The notes: generated from the letters alone by a model not told the origin. Positions 1-9,340 are shown, counted from the first letter of the stretch. The stretch is 64,000 nucleotides of DNA from JBCCQL01 sp039414355 (GCA_039414355.1 JBCDJN010000016.1:1-64000); one strand, 5' to 3'. Program-made: numbers and translations.

Positions 1-460
1 CACCCACGCCGGCCCCACACCCCCGCTCGCCACGCGCGACACGTCCCGGCGGGGGCTAAACGTCGTGGATCTGGCCGGGGCCGACCCGCGCGCGGTCCAC
101 CAGTGGCTCGACGAGAACGACTCCGACGACTACGAGGCCCTCGCCGAAGCGGTCAACGCCGACATGGTGCTCCGCATCGAGCTCGACTCGTTCGACCTGT
201 ACAACGGCATGACCCTCTACCAGGGCAACGCCGACGTCACGCTGGCCGTTTACGACATGGAGAACGGTGGGCGGATGCTGTGGGACCAGCCGCTCGGCGA
301 ACTGCGGTTCCCGGTGCACAGCGGCATCCCGGCTCAGGACAAGCCGGTGCGGCAGTTCCAGCGAGAGTTTGTGGACGTGCTGGCCGGAAACATCGCCCGG
401 CACTTCTACCGGCACGACCCCAACGCCGACTTCGCCATCGACGCTCTGGCGAACAAGTAG
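1..460 (+). CDS. C-terminal part of an unknown protein (5' end outside window)
   Basis: The reading frame is open from the first base of the window to a TAG stop at 458-460, so the true start lies upstream and only about 152 C-terminal residues are visible. I do not recognise the family. The visible part is acidic and beta-rich in pattern, with a strand-like stretch (MVLRIELDSFDLYNG) and a helical C-terminus rich in aromatic and charged residues. No cofactor motif, membrane segment or repeat is visible. A GTG at 65 could be used as an internal start, but the frame continues upstream without a stop, which favours a longer gene. It converges on the vWA gene, 19 bases away. Function unknown. Confidence 0.6.
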   Translation, partial: THAGPTPPLATRDTSRRGLNVVDLAGADPRAVHQWLDENDSDDYEALAEAVNADMVLRIELDSFDLYNGMTLYQGNADVTLAVYDMENGGRMLWDQPLGELRFPVHSGIPAQDKPVRQFQREFVDVLAGNIARHFYRHDPNADFAIDALANK

Positions 461-479
461 CCCACGTAGAATCAACCCG

Positions 480-2477
480 CTAGAGCCGCGGCGGCGGGCG
501 TTTCTCTTTCCGCGGCGGCAGGTTTTGGGGCATGCGTTCGGGCCGCGGGCGGTTGTTGTTCATCTGCCGGGCGATACGCGCCGCGACGCCGTTGTACTGC
601 TCGGTCCACTGCCAACCGAGCGGCGTTTCCAGTTCGCGGGCCGCCAGGTAAGCCCACGGCGTCCCCTCGTGCTCCTCGACCACGCGTGTGAGATACGCGG
701 CGGCCTTCTCGGCCTCTTTCTTGAGCACGCTGCCGGTGCTCAGTTCGTCCGACGGGCGGATCACCCAGGTGTCGTTCCGTTCGTTCTTGAACTTCATCCC
801 CTGCTTCGCCTTGGCGAGCATGGTGTTGTAGCCCTCGGCTCGGACCTTCACGGCGAGCGACCGGCCAATCGCCAGGTCATACCCCGCTTGCCATCGGGGG
901 ACCTCAAGCTTCGAGCGGTCCGACTCGCCGGCCAGCAGCGTGGCGACGAGGCGATTGATCTTGGGCTCCAGCTTGGCCGCGCCGCGTTGGGCCATGGTCA
1001 GAGCCTCGGCGAAGGAGGCCTCGTCACGCTTCTCAAACGTGGTGCGGACGCGGTCCAACGGCGTGGTCTGCGAGAATGCCGCAGCCTGCACCAGCGCCGC
1101 CCGAGCTCGGTTGCTCTGTAGCAGCTTTTGATACTCGCTCACCGGCAGGTAGTCGGGCCGGTAACGCCGCATCACCCGCGGGTCGAAGAACCGCGACACG
1201 TACGTCGCCATCGCCGAAGTCTGGCTGCGGCGTAGCCGGCCGGTCCGGCGGTCAGGGTGCACGGCGAAGTAGGTGCCGCCGGTCTCGTAGCAGAGCCGCG
1301 TCAGGCCGTACGGGCCAAAGCCCGAGTCGAGCGTTTCGTCCTGCGGCCCGCCGCCCAGGAAGCCAAGCTTCACCCGCTCGGGCATGAGGCTTTCGGGCCC
1401 CGTGTCCACCGGGGCGTCCTGCGGCGTTTGGTCGAACTCCGGGTTGGGGTCCACGTACTTCACGACCGAGGTCTTCCGCCCAAACGGCGCCGGCACGCCC
1501 ACCACGTAGACCGGCGTCTGCATCTTGCGGCAGAGCTGGACGGCGGGCTTCAGGCTGTGGATGTCGTCCCCCGCCTCGTCGGTGAAGACCACCACCATCA
1601 GGTTCCGCCGCGGCGAGCGGAGGCGGTACGACTTGAACTTCTCAACCAGCGAGCCAACGGCGCGGAAGACGTTCTCCTTCCCCTCGCGCGCCTTGTCGCC
1701 GCGGTCGGTGTCTTTGACGCTGCGCACGGCCCGCTTGATCGCCTCGACATCGTCGGTCGGCTCCTCGGTCAGCAGCTTCGGCTCGAAGCCAAACTGCGCG
1801 ACGACCGACAGCAGCGGCTTGTCCCGGTGGCGGGCGAAGGCCGGGTTCTCCGCCGCCTCGAAGACGCCCAGCTCGTCGTACACCCGGTTCATTCGGCGGG
1901 CGATCTGCTCACGCTGCGGCTCGAGGCTGCCCGACTGGTCGAACAGCCAGACGACCAGCGTCGGCCGCTGATCGAGCGAGAGCAGAACTTCATTCGTTAT
2001 CCGGTCGACAGCGCCCTCGGCGCCGGTGGCGCCGACGCTGCCAACGCCCTTCTGAAGAACCGCCTCGTCGAAGACCGGTCCCTGAACAATCGGCTCGTCG
2101 AAGCGGATCGCCTGCAGGTCGCCGGTCAGCGTGACGGGCTCCAGCGGCTGGATGATCTCGGAGATGTCGGCCTCGACCGGGGCCGCAGCCATCGCCTCGC
2201 TGGCGCCGGAGTCGGAGAGGGCGCCGATCTCCTCTTGCATGTCCTCGGAGAAGCGGAAGTCCTCGGGCGGCACCTCTTCGGCAAGGTCGGGCGGCGCGGC
2301 GGTCAGCACATAGCGATCGTTGCCCGGGATCGTCTGCCAGAGGCAAAACAGCAGCACCAACCCCGCGACGTGCAGCAAGAAGCTCGCCCCCCAAGCGCAG
2401 GTCTCCTGGTCGACCGGCAGCTCGTCGGCGCCCGTCAGGTCCCGGAGCAACGTCTTTAGGGGGGAAGTTTCCGGCAA
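480..2477 (-). CDS. Membrane-anchored vWA domain protein
   Basis: A 665-residue protein with one N-terminal membrane segment (about residues 28-48), an acidic Pro-rich linker, and a von Willebrand factor A domain beginning near residue 172. The MIDAS metal site is visible as DQSGS (Asp180, Ser182, Ser184), with a later TDEAGDD stretch supplying the expected Thr/Asp ligands. The C-terminal 250 residues are helical and unassigned. Such proteins bind partners through a chelated Mg or Mn ion; the target here is unknown. The best start is a TTG at 2477, since no ATG precedes the membrane segment, so the exact N-terminus is uncertain. It is divergent from the hydrolase-fold gene across a 302-base spacer. 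Confidence 0.8.
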   Translation of the reverse strand: MPETSPLKTLLRDLTGADELPVDQETCAWGASFLLHVAGLVLLFCLWQTIPGNDRYVLTAAPPDLAEEVPPEDFRFSEDMQEEIGALSDSGASEAMAAAPVEADISEIIQPLEPVTLTGDLQAIRFDEPIVQGPVFDEAVLQKGVGSVGATGAEGAVDRITNEVLLSLDQRPTLVVWLFDQSGSLEPQREQIARRMNRVYDELGVFEAAENPAFARHRDKPLLSVVAQFGFEPKLLTEEPTDDVEAIKRAVRSVKDTDRGDKAREGKENVFRAVGSLVEKFKSYRLRSPRRNLMVVVFTDEAGDDIHSLKPAVQLCRKMQTPVYVVGVPAPFGRKTSVVKYVDPNPEFDQTPQDAPVDTGPESLMPERVKLGFLGGGPQDETLDSGFGPYGLTRLCYETGGTYFAVHPDRRTGRLRRSQTSAMATYVSRFFDPRVMRRYRPDYLPVSEYQKLLQSNRARAALVQAAAFSQTTPLDRVRTTFEKRDEASFAEALTMAQRGAAKLEPKINRLVATLLAGESDRSKLEVPRWQAGYDLAIGRSLAVKVRAEGYNTMLAKAKQGMKFKNERNDTWVIRPSDELSTGSVLKKEAEKAAAYLTRVVEEHEGTPWAYLAARELETPLGWQWTEQYNGVAARIARQMNNNRPRPERMPQNLPPRKEKRPPPRL

Positions 2478-2595
2478 ATCTGTTGTCCGATGGAGAGAAA
2501 AGCCTCGCAGCTTGGGGCGACCGCCGCCGATTCAACCCCTTCCAGTGTTGGCGGGGCCGCGAAAAAGTGCAACTTGCCGCCCAAGGTCCGCGGTT

Positions 2596-2625
2596 TGGGA
2601 TTCCCGGTCGCTCGGAGATATAATC
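2596..2625 (+). promoter_or_regulatory. Sigma-70-like promoter
   Basis: A perfect TATAAT lies at 2620-2625, with TTGGGA (4 of 6 matches to the -35 consensus) at 2596-2601 and an 18-base spacer. It sits in the 302-base divergent spacer 2478-2779 and points at the hydrolase-fold gene starting at 2780, implying a leader of about 150 bases. A perfect TATAAT is rare in DNA this GC-rich, which supports the call. Confidence 0.5.
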
Positions 2626-2642
2626 GTAACGGTGGCTTCAGT

Positions 2643-2674
2643 TTATCCCGAGTTCTGCTTATCCCGAGTTCTGC
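2643..2674 (+). repeat. Perfect 16-bp tandem duplication in the leader
   Basis: The 16-base unit TTATCCCGAGTTCTGC occurs twice back to back (2643-2658 and 2659-2674). It starts about 18 bases after the TATAAT box, so it would lie at the 5' end of the transcript or cover the start site. It could be a duplicated regulator site or a recent slippage event. Confidence 0.75.
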
Positions 2675-2779
2675 CCCGTCGGGCCGCCGCCGGCGAGGTT
2701 CCGACCGGGACCGGGCTCGCCAAACCCTGCTGCTCCACCGACCAACGATCCCCATCAGGCCTCAACCGAGACCTCCGCT

Positions 2780-3742
2780 ATGCCCGCGCGACGCTGCTTT
2801 TTCTTCTCCGCCACCGCGGCGCTGGCCGTGCTGCTCTCCGCCCCCGCCACGGCGCCGGCGCAACGCTCCGGGAGCGATGACGAGGCCATCCAGGAGAAGG
2901 TGCTCGAGACGAAAGACGGCGTGAAGCTGGGCGTCACCTACTACCGGAGCTCCGCCGGCCGCGACGCGACTCCCGTAATCATGCTGCACGATCTGAAGGC
3001 GTCACGAGCCGTCTACCGCGGCTTCGCCGAGCGGCTGCAAAGCCCGGGGCGAGGGAGCTCGCATCCGTCGTTCGCTGTAGTAACGGTCGACTTCCGCGGT
3101 CACGGCGACAGCACCGAGCAGGCCTTTCGCGGCCGCACGCGTCAACTCGACGCCTCGAATCTCCGCAAGGCCGACTACGACGCGATGGTCCTGGGAGACT
3201 TGGAGGCGGTGCGGAAACTGTTGGTCACCGAGAACGACGAAGGTCGCCTCAACCTCAACCGCCTGTCGATCGTCGCGACGGGCTTCGGGTGCAGCGTGGC
3301 GATGAACTACACCGCCCGCGACTGGACGATGCCCCCGCTCGCGGCGACCAAACAGGGACAGGACGTTAAGGCGCTTGCCCTGGTGTCGCCGCGGTGGAAG
3401 TCCAGCGGGCTGTCGCTGCAGAAACCACTGAAGGTGCCGGCCCTGCAACGCAGCATCTCCTACCTGATGCTCTACGGCGGCGGCGACCGCAAAGTGGCGG
3501 CCGACGCCACCCGCATCTTCCGGCAGCTCGAACGCGGCCACCGCGGCGCGCTGATGGTTCCCGAGAAGACGAAGCCACCCGAGACCCTGCCAACGCTTAC
3601 GGCCTTCGGCCCCGACACCGAGTTGCAGGGGCAAAACTGGCTACAGAAGGCGGGCAGCGCGGGCGAGGACCTAATCATCCGGTTCCTCACCCAGCACGCC
3701 GCCGAACCTGACTTTGACTACGTGAAACGACGCAAGCTTTAG
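2780..3742 (+). CDS. Exported alpha/beta-hydrolase-fold protein lacking the nucleophile
   Basis: A 320-residue protein with a signal peptide (Arg-rich start, hydrophobic 7-25, Ala-rich cleavage region near 28). The body follows the alpha/beta-hydrolase plan: strand VIMLHD, then VVTVDFRGHGDS, then the nucleophile-elbow region SIVATGFGCSVA. At the elbow the normal Gly-X-Ser-X-Gly is Gly168-Phe-Gly170-Cys-Ser172, so the nucleophile position is Gly. No clear catalytic His follows near the C-terminus. It is therefore probably a non-catalytic binding protein or an enzyme using different chemistry. ATG at 2780 directly precedes the signal peptide. Its stop lies seven bases from the stop of the convergent LysM gene. 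Confidence 0.8.
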   Translation: MPARRCFFFSATAALAVLLSAPATAPAQRSGSDDEAIQEKVLETKDGVKLGVTYYRSSAGRDATPVIMLHDLKASRAVYRGFAERLQSPGRGSSHPSFAVVTVDFRGHGDSTEQAFRGRTRQLDASNLRKADYDAMVLGDLEAVRKLLVTENDEGRLNLNRLSIVATGFGCSVAMNYTARDWTMPPLAATKQGQDVKALALVSPRWKSSGLSLQKPLKVPALQRSISYLMLYGGGDRKVAADATRIFRQLERGHRGALMVPEKTKPPETLPTLTAFGPDTELQGQNWLQKAGSAGEDLIIRFLTQHAAEPDFDYVKRRKL

Positions 3743-3749
3743 CCACGCG

Positions 3750-4964
3750 TCACGGCGCCGGGCCGCCCGCGTAGCCGGACGCGACGGGCGCCATGAGCCG
3801 AGCCCGCGGCGTCTGCCAACCGGCGGGAGCTGGGTCCGCTTGCATCAGGCCCGCCGAGTCTGCGGCCGTCGGCTGTCGCGTGGTGCGGTCCGCCTCAATC
3901 ACGATCTCGGCGCCGATGGGCAACAGATCGGGGTGATCCAGCACGCCGCGGTTCCGCGCGAACAGCTCCTCGGCTCGGCTGGAGTCGCCCAGGTATCGCC
4001 GCGCCAAGCTGGCCAGCGTGTCGCCGTCTGCCACAATGTGCACCCGTGGCGCCGCCGATCTTGCTGCTTCGATGGCTGCGGGTTGTGAACCCGCCTGCGG
4101 CGGGAACGGCTCGGCCCGCCGCAGCCCGAACTGACCTTCAGCGGGCGAGGGGCTGGGCCACTCCTGCCAGGCGGCCGGCGGCGGCTGAGTCGGTTCGGGT
4201 TGCGAGGCGTCGGATTGAGCGGCGAACGGCGCGCCGTTGAGCGATGGTTGGCTCGGCGACGTCTGCCCAAACGCGGGCTGCGTCTGCCACGGCGTGTCGT
4301 GGTCGCGGCCGAGGTCCCCCTCGGCGCCCGACGCGAATTGGGGCGGCTGGAGCGTCGCCGCCGGGCTTTCGGCTCGGTACGCCTGCTCCCAAGCGTCGGC
4401 CGGCGGCGCGGGGCGACGGTACGCCGCAGCTCGCCACGCGGGGGAATCGACCGCGGCAGACGTCTCACGCGCTGGCGCCCCAGGCCGCGGCGCCGGCCAA
4501 CCGGCGGGCTTGGCCGGCTGCGTTTCGGCGGAGGGCGTCACGCCCCACGCCGGCGCCACAGCGCGTGGGTCCGCAGACCGCTGCTGCGCAAACGGCGCCC
4601 GCGCCGGCGGCGGCCAAGCGGCGTCGTTGGCGGGGCCCATAGCCGCCGCAGGACGCACCGCCGTGTCGCGGTAGGCGGAATCAATCGGCCGCGAGGCATT
4701 TGGGTCGGGCCAGGCGCCCGGCTGAGAACTTGCCAACGGGGCGCCGATCCGGTCCGCTTCGTTCGCGGCGAACGTCGCCCAGGGCTGGTCCGCCGGCGCC
4801 GGGCGCAGCTCGCCCCACGGGTCGACGGGTTTGCCGGGCGTTAGTTGGTCGGCAAGCTTGTCGGCCAGGTCGGGTGGGCCGAAGACCGAAGCCAGCCCAA
4901 AACCTCCACCAACCAGCAACAACGAGAAGAGCGCTTTTCCAAGCAGAGTCACGGCGATCCTCAC
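3750..4964 (-). CDS. LysM-domain membrane protein with Pro/Ala-rich linker
   Basis: An N-terminal hydrophobic segment (LLGKALFSLLLVGGGFG) is followed by a long low-complexity Ala/Pro/Trp/Gln-rich region and a C-terminal LysM domain (VADGDTLASLARRYLGD through IGAEIVIEAD), which binds glycan such as peptidoglycan. The frame stays open upstream to 5135, but those residues are Arg-rich and read like non-coding sequence, so I place the start at the GTG (4964) just before the membrane segment. A GTG at 5000 is the alternative. Neither has a good Shine-Dalgarno sequence. The likely role is anchoring to, or sensing of, the cell wall. It lies downstream of secDF on the same strand after about 330 bases. 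Confidence 0.7.
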   Translation of the reverse strand: MRIAVTLLGKALFSLLLVGGGFGLASVFGPPDLADKLADQLTPGKPVDPWGELRPAPADQPWATFAANEADRIGAPLASSQPGAWPDPNASRPIDSAYRDTAVRPAAAMGPANDAAWPPPARAPFAQQRSADPRAVAPAWGVTPSAETQPAKPAGWPAPRPGAPARETSAAVDSPAWRAAAYRRPAPPADAWEQAYRAESPAATLQPPQFASGAEGDLGRDHDTPWQTQPAFGQTSPSQPSLNGAPFAAQSDASQPEPTQPPPAAWQEWPSPSPAEGQFGLRRAEPFPPQAGSQPAAIEAARSAAPRVHIVADGDTLASLARRYLGDSSRAEELFARNRGVLDHPDLLPIGAEIVIEADRTTRQPTAADSAGLMQADPAPAGWQTPRARLMAPVASGYAGGPAP

Positions 4965-5292
4965 ACCAAGGTAGCGGCGCCTTGGCTGCGCAGCGTTCAC
5001 GCTGGCGGCCCGGCGGGCGCGGGGTGGTTGGTCCGTCCGTGAACGAAGAGCTCGCCGCCGGCGTCGTCCGGCCCGCGGCGTTTCCGTTTCGCTAGCATCG
5101 GCGGCGCCGCGGCGCCGCCGCCAGCCGCTCGGCACGCCGGCGGTGTTTTTCGCGAGGCGTCGATTGCTTCGCCGCAGTCACCGAAAGGCTGCCAGTTGGC
5201 GAAAGCTTGCGGGCGCGCGGAGTCGTGCTCGCGCAATCGCGTTCAAACTGCGGTACGCAGGCCGTGGAGAAGAGTTCGGATCGGCTCGCTCG

Positions 5293-8200
5293 CTACACCG
5301 CCGCGGCGCCGGGCGTCTTCTTGGAGACGTCAACGGCTTTCGCCTCGGCGGCCTCGTCGCGTCCAACCAGAGCCAGCAGCACCGGCGAGGCGATGAAGAT
5401 GGAGCTGTACGTACCGACGATGACGCCGACGACGAGCGCGAAGGCGAAGCCGTGGATGCCAGGCCCGCCGAAGAAGTACAGAATGCCAACCACGATCAAC
5501 GTGGTGAGCGAGGTGAGCAGCGTTCGGCTGAGCGTCTGGTTGATGCTGGTGTTGATCATCTCGCCGGTCAGGCGCGGGCTCTTGCCGCGGACTTCGCGGA
5601 TGCGGTCGAAGACGACGATCGTATCGTTCAGCGAATAACCAATGATGGTGAGGAACGCGGCGAGCGTGGGCAGGCCGATCTGGAACGCCTCGATCTGCAG
5701 CAGCTCGGCGAAGCCCTGGGCGCCGGAGTAGAGGTACGCCGAGAGGGCGATGGCGCCGAGCGTCACCAGCACGTCGTGCACCAGGGCGACAACCGCCGCC
5801 AGGCCGAACGAGACGTTTTGGAACCGGAACCAGATGTACGCCACGATGCCCAACAGGCTGAACACGATGGCGTTGATGGCCACCGCCTGCAGGTTGCCGG
5901 CCACCTTGCCGCCGATGCGGCTGGCGAGCGGAAAGATGGGCTCCGCCTCAAGCTGCTCCTTGAGCTTCCCGGCCACGGCGGCGGCGTTGTCGGTGGAGAC
6001 GTTGCCCAGCCGGAGCGTCCACTCCTTGAGCGGCTGGCCGCTGCCCTGCTGGTAAAGCGGGCTCTCGAGTGTCGGGCTGGTGTTGATCTCCAGGTCCGAC
6101 AGGATGCCCTCGATCCGCGCCAGCAGAGCGTCGTGGGCCAGGCCGTCTCCCTCGTCGTAGCCCTCGCCGTCGTTGAAGGTGAGGGCCACGGTGGAACCGG
6201 TGCTCTCGCCTTCGGCGAAGTCCTCCGGATCGGCAAAGTCCACCTTGTTCGTGAGCAGCATGCCGTCGAAGGCGCCGGCGATGATGTCCTGCGTGGCGCC
6301 GACGATGTCGCCCTCTTCAATGGCCGACTCGTCATCGGCCTTCTGCCCGGCAGCGAGGTTGGAGTTGATCTTGTACCGCGTCTGGCTCTCGCCCTGCTGC
6401 ACCACGAGCAGGTCCTTGTCCTTTAGCTCGGTCTCGAACAGGCGGTCCTGAACCTCTTTAAAGGGCAGAGGGTCCGACGGCTTGAGCGCCAGCGTTACGC
6501 TGGTGCCGCCGGTGAAGTCGATGTTCAGGATGTCGCTGCCGCGGTTGAAGACACCGATCAGCCCCAGCACGATGACCGCCGCCGACAGGCCCGCCGCGAG
6601 GCCCCGCTTGCCGATGAAGTCGATGCTGGTCTTGCCGACGATCTTGCCGAACTTGAGCTGCTTGATCCAGCGGCGGCGCTCCGCGATGTCAAACACCACA
6701 CGCGAGCAGAAGATGGCCGTGTACATGGACATCAGCACGCCCAAGAAGAGCGTCACGGCGAAGCCCTTGATGGCGTCGGTGCCCACGTTCCAGAGCACCA
6801 CCGCGGCGATGAGCGTGGTGACGTTGGCGTCCACGATGGTCGTGGTCGCCCGGCCGAAGCCATTGCGGATGGCCATCCGCAACGCGGCCCCACGGTCGAG
6901 TTCTTCGCGGATCCGCTCGAAGATCAGCACGTTGGCGTCAACGCTCATGCCGACCGTCAGCACCAGGCCGGCCATGCCGGGCAGCGTGAAGGCGGCGTCC
7001 ATCATCACCATCAGACCAACCACTAGCAGCAGGTTGGCCACCAGCGCCAGGCACGCCACGATGCCGGCGTAACGGTAGTAGAGCGCCATGAAGACCAGCA
7101 CCGCGATCAGCGACGCCGTAATCGCCCGCGCCGCCTGCTGCACCGTCAGCTTGCCGAGCGTGGGGCTGACCACGTCGACGCTAAGCGGGGTCTTGTTCAG
7201 CTCCGCCGGCAGGCTGCCGGCGCGGAGGACGCTGACGATGCCGTCGACTTCTTCCTCGGTCATCGTCGAGCCGCTGATCTGGCCGGCGCCGGAGATCACT
7301 TCGTTGATGTTGGGCGCCGAGATCAGCTCGTTGCTGAGCATGATGCCCAGCCGCCGCTTCAGGTTGGGGTTGCTTGGCGAGGGCAGGTTCTCTTCGGTCA
7401 GCCTGCGGAACCGCTTCGCGCCCTTGGTCTTGAAGGCGAAGTCGACGACCGGCCGGCCGCTGTTGTCGAAGTCTTTCCGGGTCTGCTGCGCGAGCAGGTC
7501 GCCGCCGTTCACCTTCTGGCTGTCGGGCTCGATCAGCACGAGCACTTCCGGTCGGCCCTGGGTTTGGCGGAAGACCATCCGCGGGTCGCCGGCGAACTCC
7601 TTCTCGACAAACGGAACCCATCGGGCGACCTCGCCGCCGCCGATGAGGACCGACTTCTGAGAGACCGGCGCCTCGAGGGCACGCTCAATGAGGTCGGCGT
7701 CCTGGCGCCAGCCGCGGTCGGCGGTGATGTGGAACTCGAGCTGTCCCAGGTTGGTGATCTGCGACTTGATGAACTCAAGGTCGGCGCCCGACGCCTTGGG
7801 GACGATCACCTCAATGTTCTTGCCGTACGGGCGGATGCTCACTTCCTTCTGTCCGGCCGGGTCGACCCGCTTGCGGATAGCGGCGCACATCTCCTCGGGC
7901 GTCACCTTGTTCTCGCCACGGGCGGCTTCCGGGTCGTCGGCGTCTTCGCCCTCCAAGAGGCGTTCGGGGTCCTTGAGCTCGTAGATCAGTGTCGTGCCGC
8001 CCGCGAGATCGACACCGAGTTTGCGCTCGCCAAGCCCCAGCGAAATGCCGGCCGCCACAAGCGTGGTGAGGATGGTGGCGATCTTCCAAGCGTGATCGGG
8101 CATGCCCAGGCGGTTGCCGAGCCAGTTGCCGACGACGATCGCCAGCACCAGCGAGCCGAGAATGGCGCCCGCGATCAGGAAACCGCTGCCGGTCGCCTCC

Positions 8201-8730
8201 CCCTCGCCTTCGCCAGCGGCATTGGCATCCGCCGCGCCCGCGTCGCCGGCGCCGGGATCGATGGCCGGGATCTCAAGCTCCGCCGTAGACGACTCTTCGC
8301 TCGCCTCTTCGCTTGACGCTTCCTCAGCCATCGCTTCGGCGTCGTCGGCCGACTCGTCGGCAGCGGCTTCTTCGGGTGTGCTCTCTTCGGCTGGGCCCTC
8401 GTCGGCTGGGCCCTCGTCGGCTGGGGTCTCGTCGGCTGGGGTCTCGTCGGCTGGGGTCTCGTCGGCTGGGGTCTCGTCGGCGGCGGGCGTATCCGTTTCG
8501 GCGGGTTCCGCTTCAGCAGAATCGGACTGAGCCGCGTCGGTCTCGGCCGGCGCCGGGTCCGCGGGCTCATCGGCGGCTGGCGGGGCGTCGGTCGCCTCCG
8601 CGGCCTCAGCGGCGGCCGGTGGGGTTTCCGACGGCGCCTCTTGGGCGTTGGCGACGGCGCCGGGCCCAACGGCGACCAGGCAAGCGGCTAGCAGAAGCCA
8701 GAGAAGGGAAGGCTGCGATCTGCGGGTCAT
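5293..8730 (-). CDS. secDF: Protein translocase SecDF fusion with acidic N-terminal extension
   Basis: SecD and SecF in one polypeptide of about 1145 residues. SecDF uses the proton gradient to pull secreted proteins through SecYEG from the outer side. SecD marker DLAGGTTLIYEL and SecF marker DFTGGTSVTLAL are both present, each followed by its periplasmic domain and six-helix bundle (including VGMSVDANVLIFERIREEL and YSLNDTIVVFDRIRE). Ahead of SecD is an unusual extension: a signal-peptide-like segment ending VANAQEAP, about 140 Ala/Pro/Glu/Asp-rich residues with TPADE repeats, then an additional membrane segment. I chose ATG 8730; GTG 8742 is equally possible. It is the last gene of tgt-yajC-secDF. 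Confidence 0.95.
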   Translation of the reverse strand: MTRRSQPSLLWLLLAACLVAVGPGAVANAQEAPSETPPAAAEAAEATDAPPAADEPADPAPAETDAAQSDSAEAEPAETDTPAADETPADETPADETPADETPADEGPADEGPAEESTPEEAAADESADDAEAMAEEASSEEASEESSTAELEIPAIDPGAGDAGAADANAAGEGEGEATGSGFLIAGAILGSLVLAIVVGNWLGNRLGMPDHAWKIATILTTLVAAGISLGLGERKLGVDLAGGTTLIYELKDPERLLEGEDADDPEAARGENKVTPEEMCAAIRKRVDPAGQKEVSIRPYGKNIEVIVPKASGADLEFIKSQITNLGQLEFHITADRGWRQDADLIERALEAPVSQKSVLIGGGEVARWVPFVEKEFAGDPRMVFRQTQGRPEVLVLIEPDSQKVNGGDLLAQQTRKDFDNSGRPVVDFAFKTKGAKRFRRLTEENLPSPSNPNLKRRLGIMLSNELISAPNINEVISGAGQISGSTMTEEEVDGIVSVLRAGSLPAELNKTPLSVDVVSPTLGKLTVQQAARAITASLIAVLVFMALYYRYAGIVACLALVANLLLVVGLMVMMDAAFTLPGMAGLVLTVGMSVDANVLIFERIREELDRGAALRMAIRNGFGRATTTIVDANVTTLIAAVVLWNVGTDAIKGFAVTLFLGVLMSMYTAIFCSRVVFDIAERRRWIKQLKFGKIVGKTSIDFIGKRGLAAGLSAAVIVLGLIGVFNRGSDILNIDFTGGTSVTLALKPSDPLPFKEVQDRLFETELKDKDLLVVQQGESQTRYKINSNLAAGQKADDESAIEEGDIVGATQDIIAGAFDGMLLTNKVDFADPEDFAEGESTGSTVALTFNDGEGYDEGDGLAHDALLARIEGILSDLEINTSPTLESPLYQQGSGQPLKEWTLRLGNVSTDNAAAVAGKLKEQLEAEPIFPLASRIGGKVAGNLQAVAINAIVFSLLGIVAYIWFRFQNVSFGLAAVVALVHDVLVTLGAIALSAYLYSGAQGFAELLQIEAFQIGLPTLAAFLTIIGYSLNDTIVVFDRIREVRGKSPRLTGEMINTSINQTLSRTLLTSLTTLIVVGILYFFGGPGIHGFAFALVVGVIVGTYSSIFIASPVLLALVGRDEAAEAKAVDVSKKTPGAAAV
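8383..8472 (-). repeat. 15-bp minisatellite inside secDF
   Basis: Six tandem 15-base units (plus strand CTCGTCGGCTGGGGT, with the first two ending in CC) lie between 8383 and 8472, followed by a degenerate seventh. On the coding strand each unit encodes a five-residue T/G-P-A-D-E motif. The repeat is in frame and a multiple of three, so copy number can vary without breaking the gene. Confidence 0.9.
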
Positions 8731-8833
8731 CGTTTGGCTCACGTTATCGTTCTTCGCCGAGAGCAGAGGAGGGAGTTCCGTCGCCCAGCCGGCGGTTCGT
8801 TGCGTTGAATGGTGCGGGCCCGGCGCCCGCCGG

Positions 8834-9340
8834 TCATTTCTTGCCGGCTTTCGCCGCGGTTTGGTTCTTGCCGCCTGTGGCTTTTGCGTCCGTCTTCGCC
8901 GCGTCGGCCTTGTCGGCGGCCGGTTTATCCTCCGCCGCCATATGGGAGATCGCCCACATGGAGACCTTCACCTTGGCGCCGGTCGCGTCGTCAAGCCGCA
9001 CCGTCACGGTCTCGGCGTCCCGCTGCACGCTGCTTACCACGCCGTGCAGCCCCCCGGTCGTCACGATGCGGTCGTTCTGCTTCAGCGAGGCGATCATCTC
9101 GTCGTACCGACGCTGCTTCTGCTGCTGCGGCCGGATCATGATGAAGTAGGCCAGCAACATGATGACCATCATCGGGAAGAACAGCCCGCCAAACGGGCTC
9201 GGCGACTCGCCCTGGGCGATCAAAGCCGCGAGGGGCAACGCCGATTCGGCCGTGGCCGAGGCCAGAAAACCGCCGGTTGCAGCGGCGTACGCCGACAGAG
9301 AGTCGAAGGCTACGGCAGCGGACAGCGGCGTTGGGGTCAC
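8834..9340 (-). CDS. yajC: Preprotein translocase subunit YajC
   Basis: A 168-residue YajC, accessory subunit of the SecDF-YajC complex. The single membrane segment (FFPMMVIMLLAYFIMI) is followed by the family signature RPQQQKQRR and a small basic/beta domain with NDRIVTTGGLHGVV. The N-terminus is about 45 residues longer than in proteobacterial YajC and hydrophobic enough to be a signal peptide. The C-terminus is a Lys/Ala-rich tail. The start is GTG at 9340. It lies between tgt and secDF on the same strand, the classic order tgt-yajC-secD-secF. Confidence 0.93.
   Translation of the reverse strand: MTPTPLSAAVAFDSLSAYAAATGGFLASATAESALPLAALIAQGESPSPFGGLFFPMMVIMLLAYFIMIRPQQQKQRRYDEMIASLKQNDRIVTTGGLHGVVSSVQRDAETVTVRLDDATGAKVKVSMWAISHMAAEDKPAADKADAAKTDAKATGGKNQTAAKAGKK

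Noticed and set aside
8383..8472. Regular 15-bp repeat as a possible CRISPR or promoter array
   Set aside because: Units are directly adjacent without spacers, in frame, and encode a repeated pentapeptide in SecDF.
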